From contig JACDQD010000006.1 of NCBI GenBank assembly GCA_019843655.1, forward strand, positions 9,726,034 through 9,790,033: a stretch of DNA of 64,000 bases, written 5' to 3'. The stretch comes from Lethocerus indicus. Its lineage: Eukaryota; Arthropoda; Insecta; Hemiptera; Belostomatidae. Every line of letters starts with the position of its first letter. Within the stretch, counting starts at the first letter, position 1. Below the pieces are notes generated by a model, which worked only from the letters and a program-made list of their open reading frames with translations, searched no databases and was not told the DNA's origin. This document shows positions 24,301 to 36,631 of this stretch, piece by piece. The position numbers were made by a program, and so were the translations under genes.

Positions 24301-27300
24301 ATGGCATCTGTAAGTGGAGCGCAGAATTCGAGGACACTGATAGACATTCTTCCTCAGTTTCCAAGATCTAAGGTTTGTAATGCATTGTTTTACTGTTTTT
24401 CTGCATTTTTTAAAGTCCTAATTCTGCTATTAATGGACAAAGTTATACTGATCAAATATGGAACTTGTCCATTATTTATGCCTCATATTTTTCTTTGTTA
24501 TCTCAAAGTTTCCTTCACGTAAGAGTCTATGTTTATAATTATTTCTTCAGTTGATACTTTTTTCCTAAAAATTGATCTGAAAAGCAAAAAGTGCGTAACC
24601 ATTCCTGTTCTCATTTTCAACCAAAGTATATAAATACTTTACCATTTAACGTATTGCTGTTAATTACTTGTTAAAATAAAATAATACATTTTTTATTTCT
24701 TGTAAATTATTCTTAACATTTTTTAATAATTTTTTAATACATCTTATCTAAGTATTTTATAATTTAAATCTTACATTCTATATAGGTACTTTTGTATTTC
24801 TTTATTTTTAATGTAATCTGCTGAATAAGCAGACATTTTTACATTATTATTTTATTATAACTTTTTTTCACATCTAAAGCAGTTTCTATGAACATATATT
24901 TGTTGAGTCACAGCCTCAAAATGTGAGTGGTATCATGAAAACCAACTATTAGTGGTCCAAGTATATGGTGAAATATTATTGAATATGAAAGTGACATTTA
25001 TTTAGGAATTAATGGAAGATGAAATAATGGGGAAATATTATTCAATTATATTAATAAAATTGTTTTCTATGTAACTTCTTGATTTTTCTTTTGACCTCCA
25101 TTAATATAAATAATGGTACCTTTCTCATTTAATGATTATTAATTTAATAGAATTGTTTCATGACTATGAAAGTTAAAGTATTTATGACTGTTATATATAT
25201 CTTGCAATTAAAGTTATGCTCCTTTCAATTTTTAGATTGAAGTTGGAAGTGTTCGATTGAAACCGTTAGTGGGAGTGACAAGTATCCAAAGCACGTGTTC
25301 ACGATTTCCGAAACTAGAGGAGTGTGCTCACTTTCACTATGATCATGTCGAGCTTCCACCTATGCAGGTAAAGTGATTTGGAGGATATAATATATTAATC
25401 TGCCAACCTTTTAAAACCAAAATATGTTACGTGTTTTAATTCAAACATTTAATTTGGTTCATTAAATTCTCAACTGAAAGTTTTTTATTTGAATGAGGAA
25501 ATTGAAATCAAAGTGGCATGAAAATTAAAAAAGAAAATATTTTAATAATGATATAAACTTACATGCAATTATTATGTTATTAAGTTCACAGTATCCATGA
25601 CATTATTATTGTTATTATTACTACCTCATGTGTGTTTGTAATTCTTCAGCTTTATTTTCTTAACAAATTTTATGTATTAGGCCTGCATATGTCACTAATT
25701 ACACATTTCACACAAATGACTTCATTCTTTCTTTTTGTGTTATAGATATTTATTTATGTACCAGATATTTTTGAAATTTATAGAATTTTAAGGCTGTTTT
25801 TTTAATTGCATGTATTGTATTTATGATTGATATATTTTGTGTAGTTAGTACTCATGTTAGTATCTACTTCTTCTATATTCCTATTATGTTAATTGAGTTA
25901 ATATTAAAAAAATCTTCCTTATTTAGAACTGTATGTTTGTATTAGGATTTGCTAGTCATTTGATTTTTTCTTATTAATTTCACACTCTTAGTTAGATATT
26001 AGTTATTTCAGTTTATTTCTGGCTTAAATTGTAGATTGTAAGAGAGTGCCTTTTCTTGTCTATATTTGAATGTGTGTGTGTGTATATAGCTATCAGTGGT
26101 TGAAGATCAAGCAGGCCGTAAGGACTTTGAAGGTGTCACCATCCAAGTCACAAGTGGATCTGACAAGTGGCAATTGCAGAGGACTTACGCCCATTTCTGT
26201 AAACTCGATGAACAGCTTCATCAGTGTGTTTTCGACAGGAAGTTTAGCGAGCTTGCTGTTCTTAAACAGAGGTCCCCCAAAACACAGGTGAGTTCTTCAT
26301 TGCGAAATGATTTATTTGTTTAATCAGGTTTTTGGAAAGAGATAGAAAAGGCAACCATGTCTTCTGATATTAAATCATCTCATCATCGACTTAGCTATAT
26401 ATTTCTTCATTGTGCCATTTTAGAAAAATATTAAGTCACATCTATATCCTAATAGGATAAATAACATATCAGAGCTTATTAGCTTTTATCATATCTCGCT
26501 GGATAATAACTGTAGAGACTTATAATTTAAAATAATTACTTCTCTGTATATACTTTGTAAATTATTTGTTCAAGAATTATTAAAGCAGTAGTTTTCATTG
26601 TTTTGTTTAAAGATGCTGAATTGGCTGGTTGTTTAATATTTTATTTAGCACTCAAAAGCTAAATCTTAGGAGGCAAAGGAAAAACAATTCTTTATCTTTG
26701 GATGAAATGTTATTATGATGATATTATTTAGCAAAATTAAAATAAATGTAAAATATCTTATTTCATTAGATAATATTAAATAATCCTTTTCTGATACGCA
26801 CTCTAAGACTCAAAATATTGTATACAGTTTAATCTGTATATTCTCAATTTTGAATCATTCTGTATCATCTGCAACTTTGATTTTGTAAAGATATTATATT
26901 ATCCTTTTCAAGTTGTAATATAAATATTTACTTCAAATGAAATAGTTGGGAAGGCATCATTGATGAATTATTATTGTCTTAGTGATTGGTGTCTTTGGAA
27001 ATATAATCAGTAAAATTAAAAACAGACCAGAACAGTAAATCATAAATCACATTTAATTTTTGACTGTGTATATAGTTTTCATATTATAACTTATTTTAAT
27101 ACTATATAATAATAGTCATTTACAATTATTTATTTTTATTATGTTTTAAACAACTTATTTATCTTAAACAGAGTTTTTGCCCTGTATAAAGTATTCATGG
27201 ATGATTCGACTGATTTATTAACTGTACATTTGATTAGGCATTTCATGTTATTACATTTCTTAATATTCCAGGTCTGACACATTTATGAAAATTTTCAGGA

Positions 27301-30300
27301 GTTAGAGGAAGGGGGTTTGAGAGGAAGTATGAAAATCATGGTCATTCCCTTCCCCCACCCTCTCTGTATGCATGTTGTCCCTGGTCCATTTTTATGCAGA
27401 AGTTTTATGGGGAATGGTGTGTCTCCTTCAATAAAAATTGTCTCGTGTGAAAAGTATCTATCAGTTGTGCTGTTGGTTTTGTAGTAGTTGAATCTGTTTT
27501 TTTATTATAAATGTATTACTTCTATTTGATTTTTTATAATGAAAAATATCTTTGCAATGCAGGGTGAACCTAAAAATATTCTATCTGATTATTATATCAT
27601 GTAAAAATTGTTTACAGGAAGAGACAAGAAGTTTGCTGGGTGCTTATGTCAATCGGCTAAGTGCTATTGGAAGCGGCTGTGCTATAAGTTGTGGTCCTGC
27701 ACTTACTTGGTTTGAATTGGACAATAGAGGACGAAGGCTTGTTTCTGCTGGAAATGGTATTAATACTCCTGCTGTGGCAGCTGCCTTTGCCACTACGACC
27801 TACACTGCCCATGCTAATGACGAACTGTCCTTTCAGGTATTATTTTGTATAACATAAAATTAAAATAGCTAATTCTATGTTAAGTATTTTTTTTTCAAAG
27901 CAGAGTTAAATAAACAATTAAAAATATTATACTTTCCGAAAGCAATTTGTTTAGAGAACACCTTGGACATAATTTACACTGGCAGTGCAAAGGAGTTTAC
28001 CTAGGTTATCTCCCAGTCTTTATCCATCTTTGGAAGTTGTTCAAAACCTTGAACTTGCTGAGGCTCCTTGTCATATTATTTCATGACCCATTTCCAAACA
28101 ATAATTTGTTTGTCTATATAATATTTTGTTGTGTGGTAAATACTGATTATTTATTTCAGCTGATCATTGTTCTCTACTTGATATATGTTTTTAAATGAAA
28201 CTTCAACAACTTCATATTTTCTTGTCACTGACTGGCTTCCGTTAATATTTATATTTTCTTATGAAATATTTAGGAATGGGAACAGTTCAAACAGATATAT
28301 AAGCATGCAGTATTTATATAACTGCTAGCTACCAGTCAACCATTTATGGTCAACCTTTTTTTTTATTTATTAAAAGAATCCTAAAATATTAGCTATTTGA
28401 TAATCTAATTCCAAAAATATTTCAGTATGATACCCACTAATTTTGACATGTTGATTTTATTAAAAATAATTAGTAATTATGAAATGTCACTTAGATTAGC
28501 ATTTATTAATTATATTTAAAGTGCTAAATTATAATTTTAATTTGTGTTATAGCCAATGCTTTTAAAACAGTTGATTACATTTTTTGTTGTGCTTTTTGAT
28601 TTCATGTTTTTATATAATTAATTTTTTCAGACTGGTGACATGATTTCTGTAATTGATATGCCTCCGGCAGAAGAAAGTGCTTGGTGGAGAGGTAAAAGGG
28701 GGTTTGTTGTTGGTTTCTTTCCTTCCAACTGTGTTGCTGTCATCACGGATAAAATTCCAAATGAAATAGCTTTGGCTGGACCAACAAAACCTGTGCTAAG
28801 GTTAATAAAATTTTATGTCTATCATTCATTTATATTTAAAGTAATAAAAATTATGATAACAGTAGTATATATCATAAAAAATACTCAGTGCTGCCATTTC
28901 ACTATATTCTCTGGAAATATTTATTATATGCATATTTTTAAAAAAATTGCATTAGTTTATTCAAGTAATAAATAAATAATAAAAGTAAATAATTTTTTAA
29001 TTAACTATGAGGAGAAATATTTTGTTATCAAAGTAAATATACAATGCTGAGTACATGTGAGATATATATTTCTTTCTGGTATCTTAGGAAGCATGGAAAA
29101 TTGATTGCATTTTTTCGAGCTTTTATACTTTCTCGTCCATCTCGAAGAAGACTGAAACAGTCTGGCATTTTGAGGGAAAGAGTTTTTGGATGTGATTTAT
29201 CTGAACATCTATTAAATACAGGGCGTGACAGTAAGTTTAATATCCCTTTTGGTCACTTTTAATAATTCAAAAATGTACAATATAGTTATTTCAGAATTAT
29301 TGTTGATCTCGCTCAATGTTTTCCAGTTCCTTTGGTTTTAAAGTGCTGTGCAGAATTTATTGAAGCCCATGGTATTGTAGATGGAATTTACCGTTTGTCT
29401 GGGGTGACATCTAACATTCAGAGACTGAGGTATAATAAGTTATTTAATAGAATACTAGGTATAACAATGTTGTTAGTTTTAATATTATATTCAAAATGGT
29501 ATATTTAAAACTTGAAATAGTATATTTAGTTAAATCTTATTGTAGAAAGAAATGAAGAAACGGTAGAAGTTTTAATTATATTTATTAAAAAGGTCCAGTA
29601 TGATTCTTCAACTGAGATTCTTTGTTAAATAAGATCTCTCTTTTCATCGGTTGTAATATTCTTCTTTTGTTGTCAGATGCTCTGACTTCATTAAACTATA
29701 TTATTTATATACTATAAATTTTATCAGCAGGAATCTTTTTCAGATCAACATTTGATGAAGACCGAGTGCCAGTATTAACAGAGGACACTGGTATTAGGCA
29801 AGATATTCATAGTGTAGCTTCTCTACTTAAAATGTACTTCAGGGAACTTCCTAATCCATTGTGTACCTATCAGTTGTATGATGAGTTTGTTGCTGCTGTT
29901 CAATCGCCTACTGATAAACGTCTTGAAAACATGAAAAGAGTTGTTCAGAAACTTCCTCCTCCACATTATAGGTCTGTTTTAGATTTATATTAAAATAGCT
30001 ATCATTTTATTTGCAGATTAAATAGTTTGTGTTTAGATTAACTGGGGCTGCACTGGTTCAGTGGCTAGTTGTGTATATTTCCAACCATTGGGATTACTAA
30101 CATCTTTCAATTTTGTGCTTTAAATACTTTTTAATTGTAGAAACTTATTAAAAAATCAATTTCATAATGTATTTGCCTGAATTAAAATTAATCTGTTTTA
30201 TCATTTGATTTCATTTTTTTTCAGTTGTTTAAAATTAAGTTTTATTTTATTTCTAGAACACTCGAATATCTCATGGGTCATCTGGGGAGAGTTTGTGGAC

Positions 30301-33300
30301 ATAGCACTGGAACAGGAATGACAGCTCGGAACGTAGCCATTGTTTGGGCACCTAATCTCCTTCGCTGCAAGAGCTTGGATCAGGGTGTTGCAGCACTCCA
30401 GGGTGTTGGGGTCCAAGCAGTCGTTACTGAGTTTCTCATTCTGTATGCCCCGCTTATATTTGGATCAGCTACTCAGCCAGGTATGCCTTGATGATTAATG
30501 CAACAATAGTCAAAAGCAGAAAAACAAACAAATTCAATTAATATGTGGCATGGACTCTGTGGCATAACCACACCATGCAGAAGGTCCTGGGTTCAACTTC
30601 TGTTATTGACACTTTTCCATGAATTTTTATTTTAATTAAAATAAATGATATAATTAATTCAAAATCCTTGACAGATTTTGTTAAAATATAAAGGAATACC
30701 ATAGTTTAAAATATTGATTTGTTTATTTTATGCTCATATTTAGTATTTGCATTTTGATATTCCTAAAATTTAGAAACTTTTACTTCAGGTGAGGGATCTA
30801 GAGCAAGGCCCAAATCACTGGCAGTCTGTACACCTACCAAATTACTTCCATTGCACGAAGCCCAAATCAGAGAACAGCAATCTCCCACAAGATCTGGTTA
30901 GTGTGTGAATTGCTTAATTAATTGCATTAGTTGTGATTCATATTTACTATAGTTGTTATTATAATTCTGAATGACTGTCTTAAAACATATAGTTTAGATA
31001 TTAATGTAGTACAAAATTAAAAGAGTTGTATTTTTCCTCATAGCAGAGATAGTTGTGGGAAATGTACTGTCACAAAATATTTCTGAATATAAGGCAGAGA
31101 AGACATTTATTATAGATCATTTCTGTTAGCATATTGCCAACAATTACATTAATGCCTGTTATCAATGTATTTTATTTTATATTAAATACCATTTTTCTTA
31201 AAGTGTTGGTGCTTTAATTGTTCTCAATAACCCTTATCATTTTTGTGATTGATTTGTAAGCATTATTAGATTATTTTATTTATCTTGTGTTGATATTTAA
31301 ATATCCCTTTTTAATCTCCATTTATATTTGTTTCATAACTTCACATTATTCGCATTTTGTTTATTAGAAATTAAAGATGGCGATATCCCAATAAGTTACC
31401 ACACAGTATTGGAATTGCCACGTAAGAGACAAACGCTTACATGGCGTGCGATATTCACTCCTCTTCGTAGTAATCAAGCAAAATCATCACATCGAGTTAA
31501 ACATGTGAGAAAGTTATCTTTATTAATTATACAAATTAAACCAGTTCATTTCTTATAAACAAAATATTTGTAAATAAAGTAATATTGCTTTTAATGTTTT
31601 TTCTAATTAGAAGAACGTAGTGAAGTCTGCAGAATACCTGGGCGGTTCGAAAACTGTGTGTGGCTTACCTCAGGGTTCTGTTCAAGCACCATCCACCCAT
31701 AGTAGATCTGTTTCTCATGATTCATATTTTGACACAGTACTCGAACAACCATCAACCTCATCACTTATAGACACACAACATGAAGGTACTTACATCAGTG
31801 TATTAATTTTTGTGTATTATTTGTTACAGCTAAAACTTGAAAAAGAATTATATGATTTTTACAGTCATATTAAATCAATAATGACATAGGTGACATAATT
31901 GTTTTTTGATTTATGTTCTGTCAATGCTGTTGGCAACTAATTTTTATTTTACCTGCCGCTAATTGTTAGCATCATAATTGTGAACAATTCTTTAATTTTC
32001 AGGTTTATCATTATCTCTTGATCTGAGTGAACTTCAAATGAACTTTGAGCTAGAAGAAAGTGAAATGAAAATATTTTCTGAAGATGAAACTAATCAATTA
32101 TTTAGCTCTGGAACGAGCATTGCCTTTGGTGCTTTAGATACTGAATCAAATTTAGAACAGAGGTTCTCAAACCAAGAACTTCGATATATTGACAGTTATT
32201 CACCAGATCCAATGGAAGCCGAAAGTATCTCAGAAGATTTGTTGACTCCTGGATACCAGCCACTCCTTACCCCAAATTCGTATGAAAATCTCAAAGTGAA
32301 TGCTGATAACCATACAACTGAATCAGGAAATTCTTCTTCAAAACGATCTGATATTAGCCCTTATGCATATGAAAAACTATCTGAGTCTTCCAATGCAGGT
32401 GATGAGATGCAAAAAAAAGAAAATGATCTGTATGAATCTTGTGCCGACAATAATAACACAGTAAACAATAACATTTATGAGAGTGTGGAATCAGAACAAG
32501 AAATGTATGAACCAATAATTGTCATGTCTGATAAGTCAAATGAAGCAGTTTATGAAAATGATGATGTCAAAGCAGAGATGAAATCTGATAATGAAGAGAC
32601 CAATATTTATGAAGATGTTCAGGTGATTATAACAATATTGTTTTTTAAACCATATACCATATCATGTATTTGGCTGATATGTATAAATACTCTTACAACA
32701 GAATGCCATTCATTATTATTACATACGGCAAAATTTATAACATTTATTATATTTCTAATTCCGCTAGTATCTAACAATAGTATTAACATTTTGCAAATAT
32801 TTTTCTAAATAATATCGATATAAGTTTAAAATATTGAAATTTTGATATAGATGTTTTGTTTATTTTGAGTTTCATCCGATCATTTTGTTTTCCCAAATAG
32901 TTAAGTCCATCTGAAATCTATGAGCAAGTGTCCTATCTGCGTAGTTCAGTTGAAGAGGTTAATAGATTAGTGGAGGACAAGCGATCATCAATCAGTACTG
33001 ATACACCACTTCTTTCTGACAATCAGCCAAACAAGAGCACAGTTTCCATATGCATTCAACCCAGCAGTACTGAAAATATTGATAAAGGTACCTATGCAAA
33101 TTTTAGCGATTCTCGGTTATTGTAAATTATGGGTTTTATATTAACTTTTTAAATTTGGTTGTTTTTTGTAGACCAGAGTGGTACAGTTTATGAGAATGTA
33201 ACAGACAAATGTTCCTTATTAACAGATGAGCATGGATTTGTTGAAGATGAAAATGACCCCATTTATGATGAGGCAGAAGGAATTAATTTTAAATCTCACG

Positions 33301-34801
33301 AGCCTGAAAGTCATGAATCTAGATCTGAAAAACCAGTTAAACAAATATTTACAACTGATACTGAAATACTTGATACTGTAGGTACTTCAGAATCTCAGAA
33401 TGATGATAAATATTGTGGACCACAAAAACCGAATGATTCCAGACTTATAGATCTAGTACCTAATGAATGTCATTCTGTAAAGATTAATGAATTACAAGGT
33501 ATGCCAGAGAGTAATGCTAATGTACCTGACCAGTATGAATGTGTGAACTTTAAAGATAAAACTTATGATACATTTAGTGAAACTGAGTATGAAAGTGTTA
33601 ATTTTTCTACTAGTGCGTTTGTGTGTGAAAATAAAAGTAGTGTGAAGGGTGAAGAAGATGTTATCAAGAAGAAAGAAAAAATTGAAGGAGGAATACTAAC
33701 AAAAGAAATTGTTAGATTAAGTTGTGATAATGCAGTTAGTGATAAATGGAATGTTGATTGCAAAGAAGAAATTGATGAAAAGAGTTGTTGCGCTTTGAAG
33801 CCAATTGAAAAATGTAGTTTCCCAGTTAAAGGACCAGAAGATAATATGTTCACCCGGAAGGAGACACCATCTCCTACTCTTCCTTGCAATGTGGCATCGG
33901 ATGAAGTAAAGAAAAGCAGAAGTAAAGAAGCTGACCAAAGAAATTCTCGACTTCTTGATAATTACAAAGTTGATACGCAAGAGAATGAGATTAAGAAAAC
34001 AGACAAACTGAGAATGATGTTTGAAAAGGAAAATAACATCCAGTTTACAAAATCTTACACTGAACTGGATGAAAGAGAAGATTTGAACAAATCAGATAAC
34101 ATTATAAATAGAAATGATGTGAAAAAGTATGAAAAAACAATGAGCATAGAAGAGTCAGAAGCTGAAAGACGAGAGAGAATTGAAAAGTATAAAGAAGAGA
34201 GGAGGAGTTTTTTCCGAAATAAGTACAAAACAGATAATATTAATAATAATGATGATGATGACGAGCTGATAAGGCGAATCAAGCAAAGGACAAGACTGAA
34301 AGAACAAAAGGAGACCGATATTGATTTGCCCGGAATGGTTAGAAGAAGGAGTTCAGAGAGGGAGCTTGACGTTAAAAAGTCACCTAGTAAAACCACAGTC
34401 ACTATATCATATTCTCCCACAAGAACAAAACTTTCAGGAGAGTGGACTCCTGCCAAAAAGACTGGTACTGAAGTAGTGGACATGAGGACAACTCCAGAAA
34501 AAAATAAACCGGATGAAGCCAACAGAAATGATACAAGGTACAGTTAAATAGAATCGTTCTCAAGTTCACGAATTGTTCCATTAATGGTATAGGAAAAAAT
34601 CATACAAATTGCCTTTTAGAAGATATGATTAAACTTTTTCATGGAAAATAAATCTATAAGGCATGCAACACCCATAATACAAATTATGTTTAAAATTGTA
34701 GGTAATTTTACAATAATTTCTGTAAAGTAGATAATAGTTTGCAATAATTTCTTATCAATGAAATATTTTTCAGTATGTACAAGAGTGGAAAAGAAGGTTG
34801 A
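24301..34801 (+). CDS. CdGAPr: PX-SH3-RhoGAP GTPase-activating protein (ARHGAP32/33, Drosophila CdGAPr type)
   Basis: Exons: 24301-24372, 25236-25367, 26090-26287, 27618-27836, 28631-28800, 29088-29230, 29327-29429, 29744-29971, 30257-30480, 30789-30896, 31368-31504, 31611-31785, 32003-32622, 32901-33087, 33172-34537, 34774-34801; 1369 aa, in frame. Known role of the family: stimulates GTP hydrolysis by Cdc42/Rac-type GTPases at membranes and in neurites. A PX-like domain (about residues 45-125) is followed by the CGPALTWFELDNRGRRL linker, an SH3 (about 190-250, with ESAWWRGKRGFVVGFFP) and a RhoGAP (about 296-495). The arginine finger is R334 in GIYRLSG; YFRELPNPL and Asn455 in WAPNLLR are intact, so it should be active. 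The tail (about 580-1360) is acidic, low in order, and has some 13 Tyr motifs such as SYENL, VYENV and IYEDV, then a charged stretch. The start has an upstream in-frame stop. Introns 1-4 are the largest. Confidence 0.93.
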
Positions 34802-35840
34802 AGAAATCTACACCCCAATATTTACCAGCAATGCTCACATAAGCATTAGCTAATCAAAATTACCTTATTACCTTTGCTCTCTGTGCTTCTTTACTTCCGA
34901 GAATAATAGATGATTCAATAATTGTGCTCACTCTCTTAGACCAAATTTTATAAATTAGTATTCTCATGGTATTTATTTATTCACTTATTGACAAATGAAT
35001 TAATCCGTGTATATATAGTCATGAAGCTGACATTTTGACCGGTGTAGCCTTATAGAATATATTACATAATTTAGGTAATATTGTATTTGAACCATATTCT
35101 GGTAAGTTTTTCCATGTTCCATAGAAATGCCAATATTTATATATCCGAAATGAATGGTGCTACTATGTATGAAATGGAGCACCTTTAAAATTTGCTTAAC
35201 TAACCTTAAAATAAGTGTTACCTCTAAAACTATCATATTCTTAAAAACTGCCAATTTGAATAATTGAAGGTGTTTTCCAATAACCTTTGCAAATGTTATT
35301 AAACCAAATTTATGTGTTTTTGTACCTAGTGTTTCAGTTAATCAAAAGTTAAAATGTTTATTAGAGTTTGTAAATATTGTTTTTTGTACATTGTTATTGT
35401 TAACTTGAATGTTAATGGTGCATATTTCTTTTTGCACTGTGAGTTAAATTTCTTGCTTCGTATAAATATTTGTCATTTATTGTTAGTCCTGTAAAATATT
35501 TTGCCCACATGTCCACACATGAAACTATATGAAAGTAGGGTTATAAGAATTATATTAAATTTTTATGTAATGACATAAAATGTTAATATGTTAATAATGT
35601 AGGTTTTTTAAGTTCAGGGTCTAACTTGTTATTGGTTCTCCTTGACTATATAAAATGATACTGCATTTATGCTAAAAATTATGTTAACTAATTCAAAATG
35701 AATATTGGTTATGAAGTGTTAAAAGAAAATTGTTATAAAATTGTTAGGAAATATTCTTTGGTATTTATAAAATATTTAGACAAAAATGTCATATAATAAA
35801 ATGTATTTAATGAATTATGTATAGGCATTCCTTGTAATAC

Positions 35841-35846
35841 AATAAA
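35841..35846 (+). terminator. Putative poly(A) signal of the RhoGAP gene
   Basis: AATAAA about 1.04 kb after the stop codon. A second AATAAA at 36148-36153 is an alternative. The AT-rich context makes chance occurrence likely. Confidence 0.35.
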
Positions 35847-36276
35847 TGTAACGTTAGTGATGACTATTAACCAGCTTTAATAACCATTGCCACTTTTGTA
35901 ATTTATGATTTGTATTTTTATATTATTTACACTGTTTATGTACATAACACATTGAATCTCAGATAATATAGAAATTATTGTTAAATAATTTAAGATATAA
36001 GAGAAAAGAGAGAACTGTACTATATTTATTTATTATTTAACACTTTTATTTAAATATTTTCATAAGTTATATAATGTGTTTACTTCATAGAAAAGGTTTA
36101 TTAATGAGCAAATGATGATACCACTATTCTGTCAGACATATTTCTCCAATAAATTCAAATTATAATTAGCACCGAATGAATCTTACTTAATATACCTTTC
36201 TCCCCACTTCAAAATCTTAATAATAATTTAAGTGTCTTGGAAGTAGGGATTCTAAAAAAACCTCAAAACATAATTA

Positions 36277-36282
36277 TTTATT
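36277..36282 (-). terminator. Putative poly(A) signal of the SLC46 gene
   Basis: AATAAA on the minus strand, about 350 nt after the transporter stop codon. If used, together with a plus-strand end near 36170, the two 3' UTRs would nearly touch. Confidence 0.35.
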
Positions 36283-36631
36283 TGATATAAATTTTTACAA
36301 AATTACAAAATGATCATTAACTTTGGCACGAAATAAAGAAATATTTTAATCAATTTTAAATGCTATTATTGCATAAAATATATTTATATAAATAAATCAC
36401 TCCCTTCTTAAAAGTCTGCATATTAAACAATTCATGTAACTGTTAATACATTATCCCCTCTCCCCATTCGTATAAATATTTACTCCATTATGCTAGTATG
36501 TAACTTCAGAAAAATAAGTAAATAACATTCTGTAATTTGCAACTTGGTGTATAATGTTCATCACAGTGCCATTAAAATGACCTTATTCCTTAGTTTCCTT
36601 ATAAAATAAAGTATGAGCAATAGAAACAAAT

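Larger units (their letters stand above)
34802..36631. other. Convergent 3' UTRs of the RhoGAP and SLC46 genes
   Basis: 1.8 kb of very AT-rich DNA between the two stop codons, with no exon seen. Candidate poly(A) signals on both strands suggest that the two transcripts end close together or overlap. Confidence 0.5.

Noticed and set aside
33563..34522. Ser/Leu-rich minus-strand frames opposite the RhoGAP tail
   Set aside because: Complement of an acidic, Lys/Glu-rich coding exon; no independent support.
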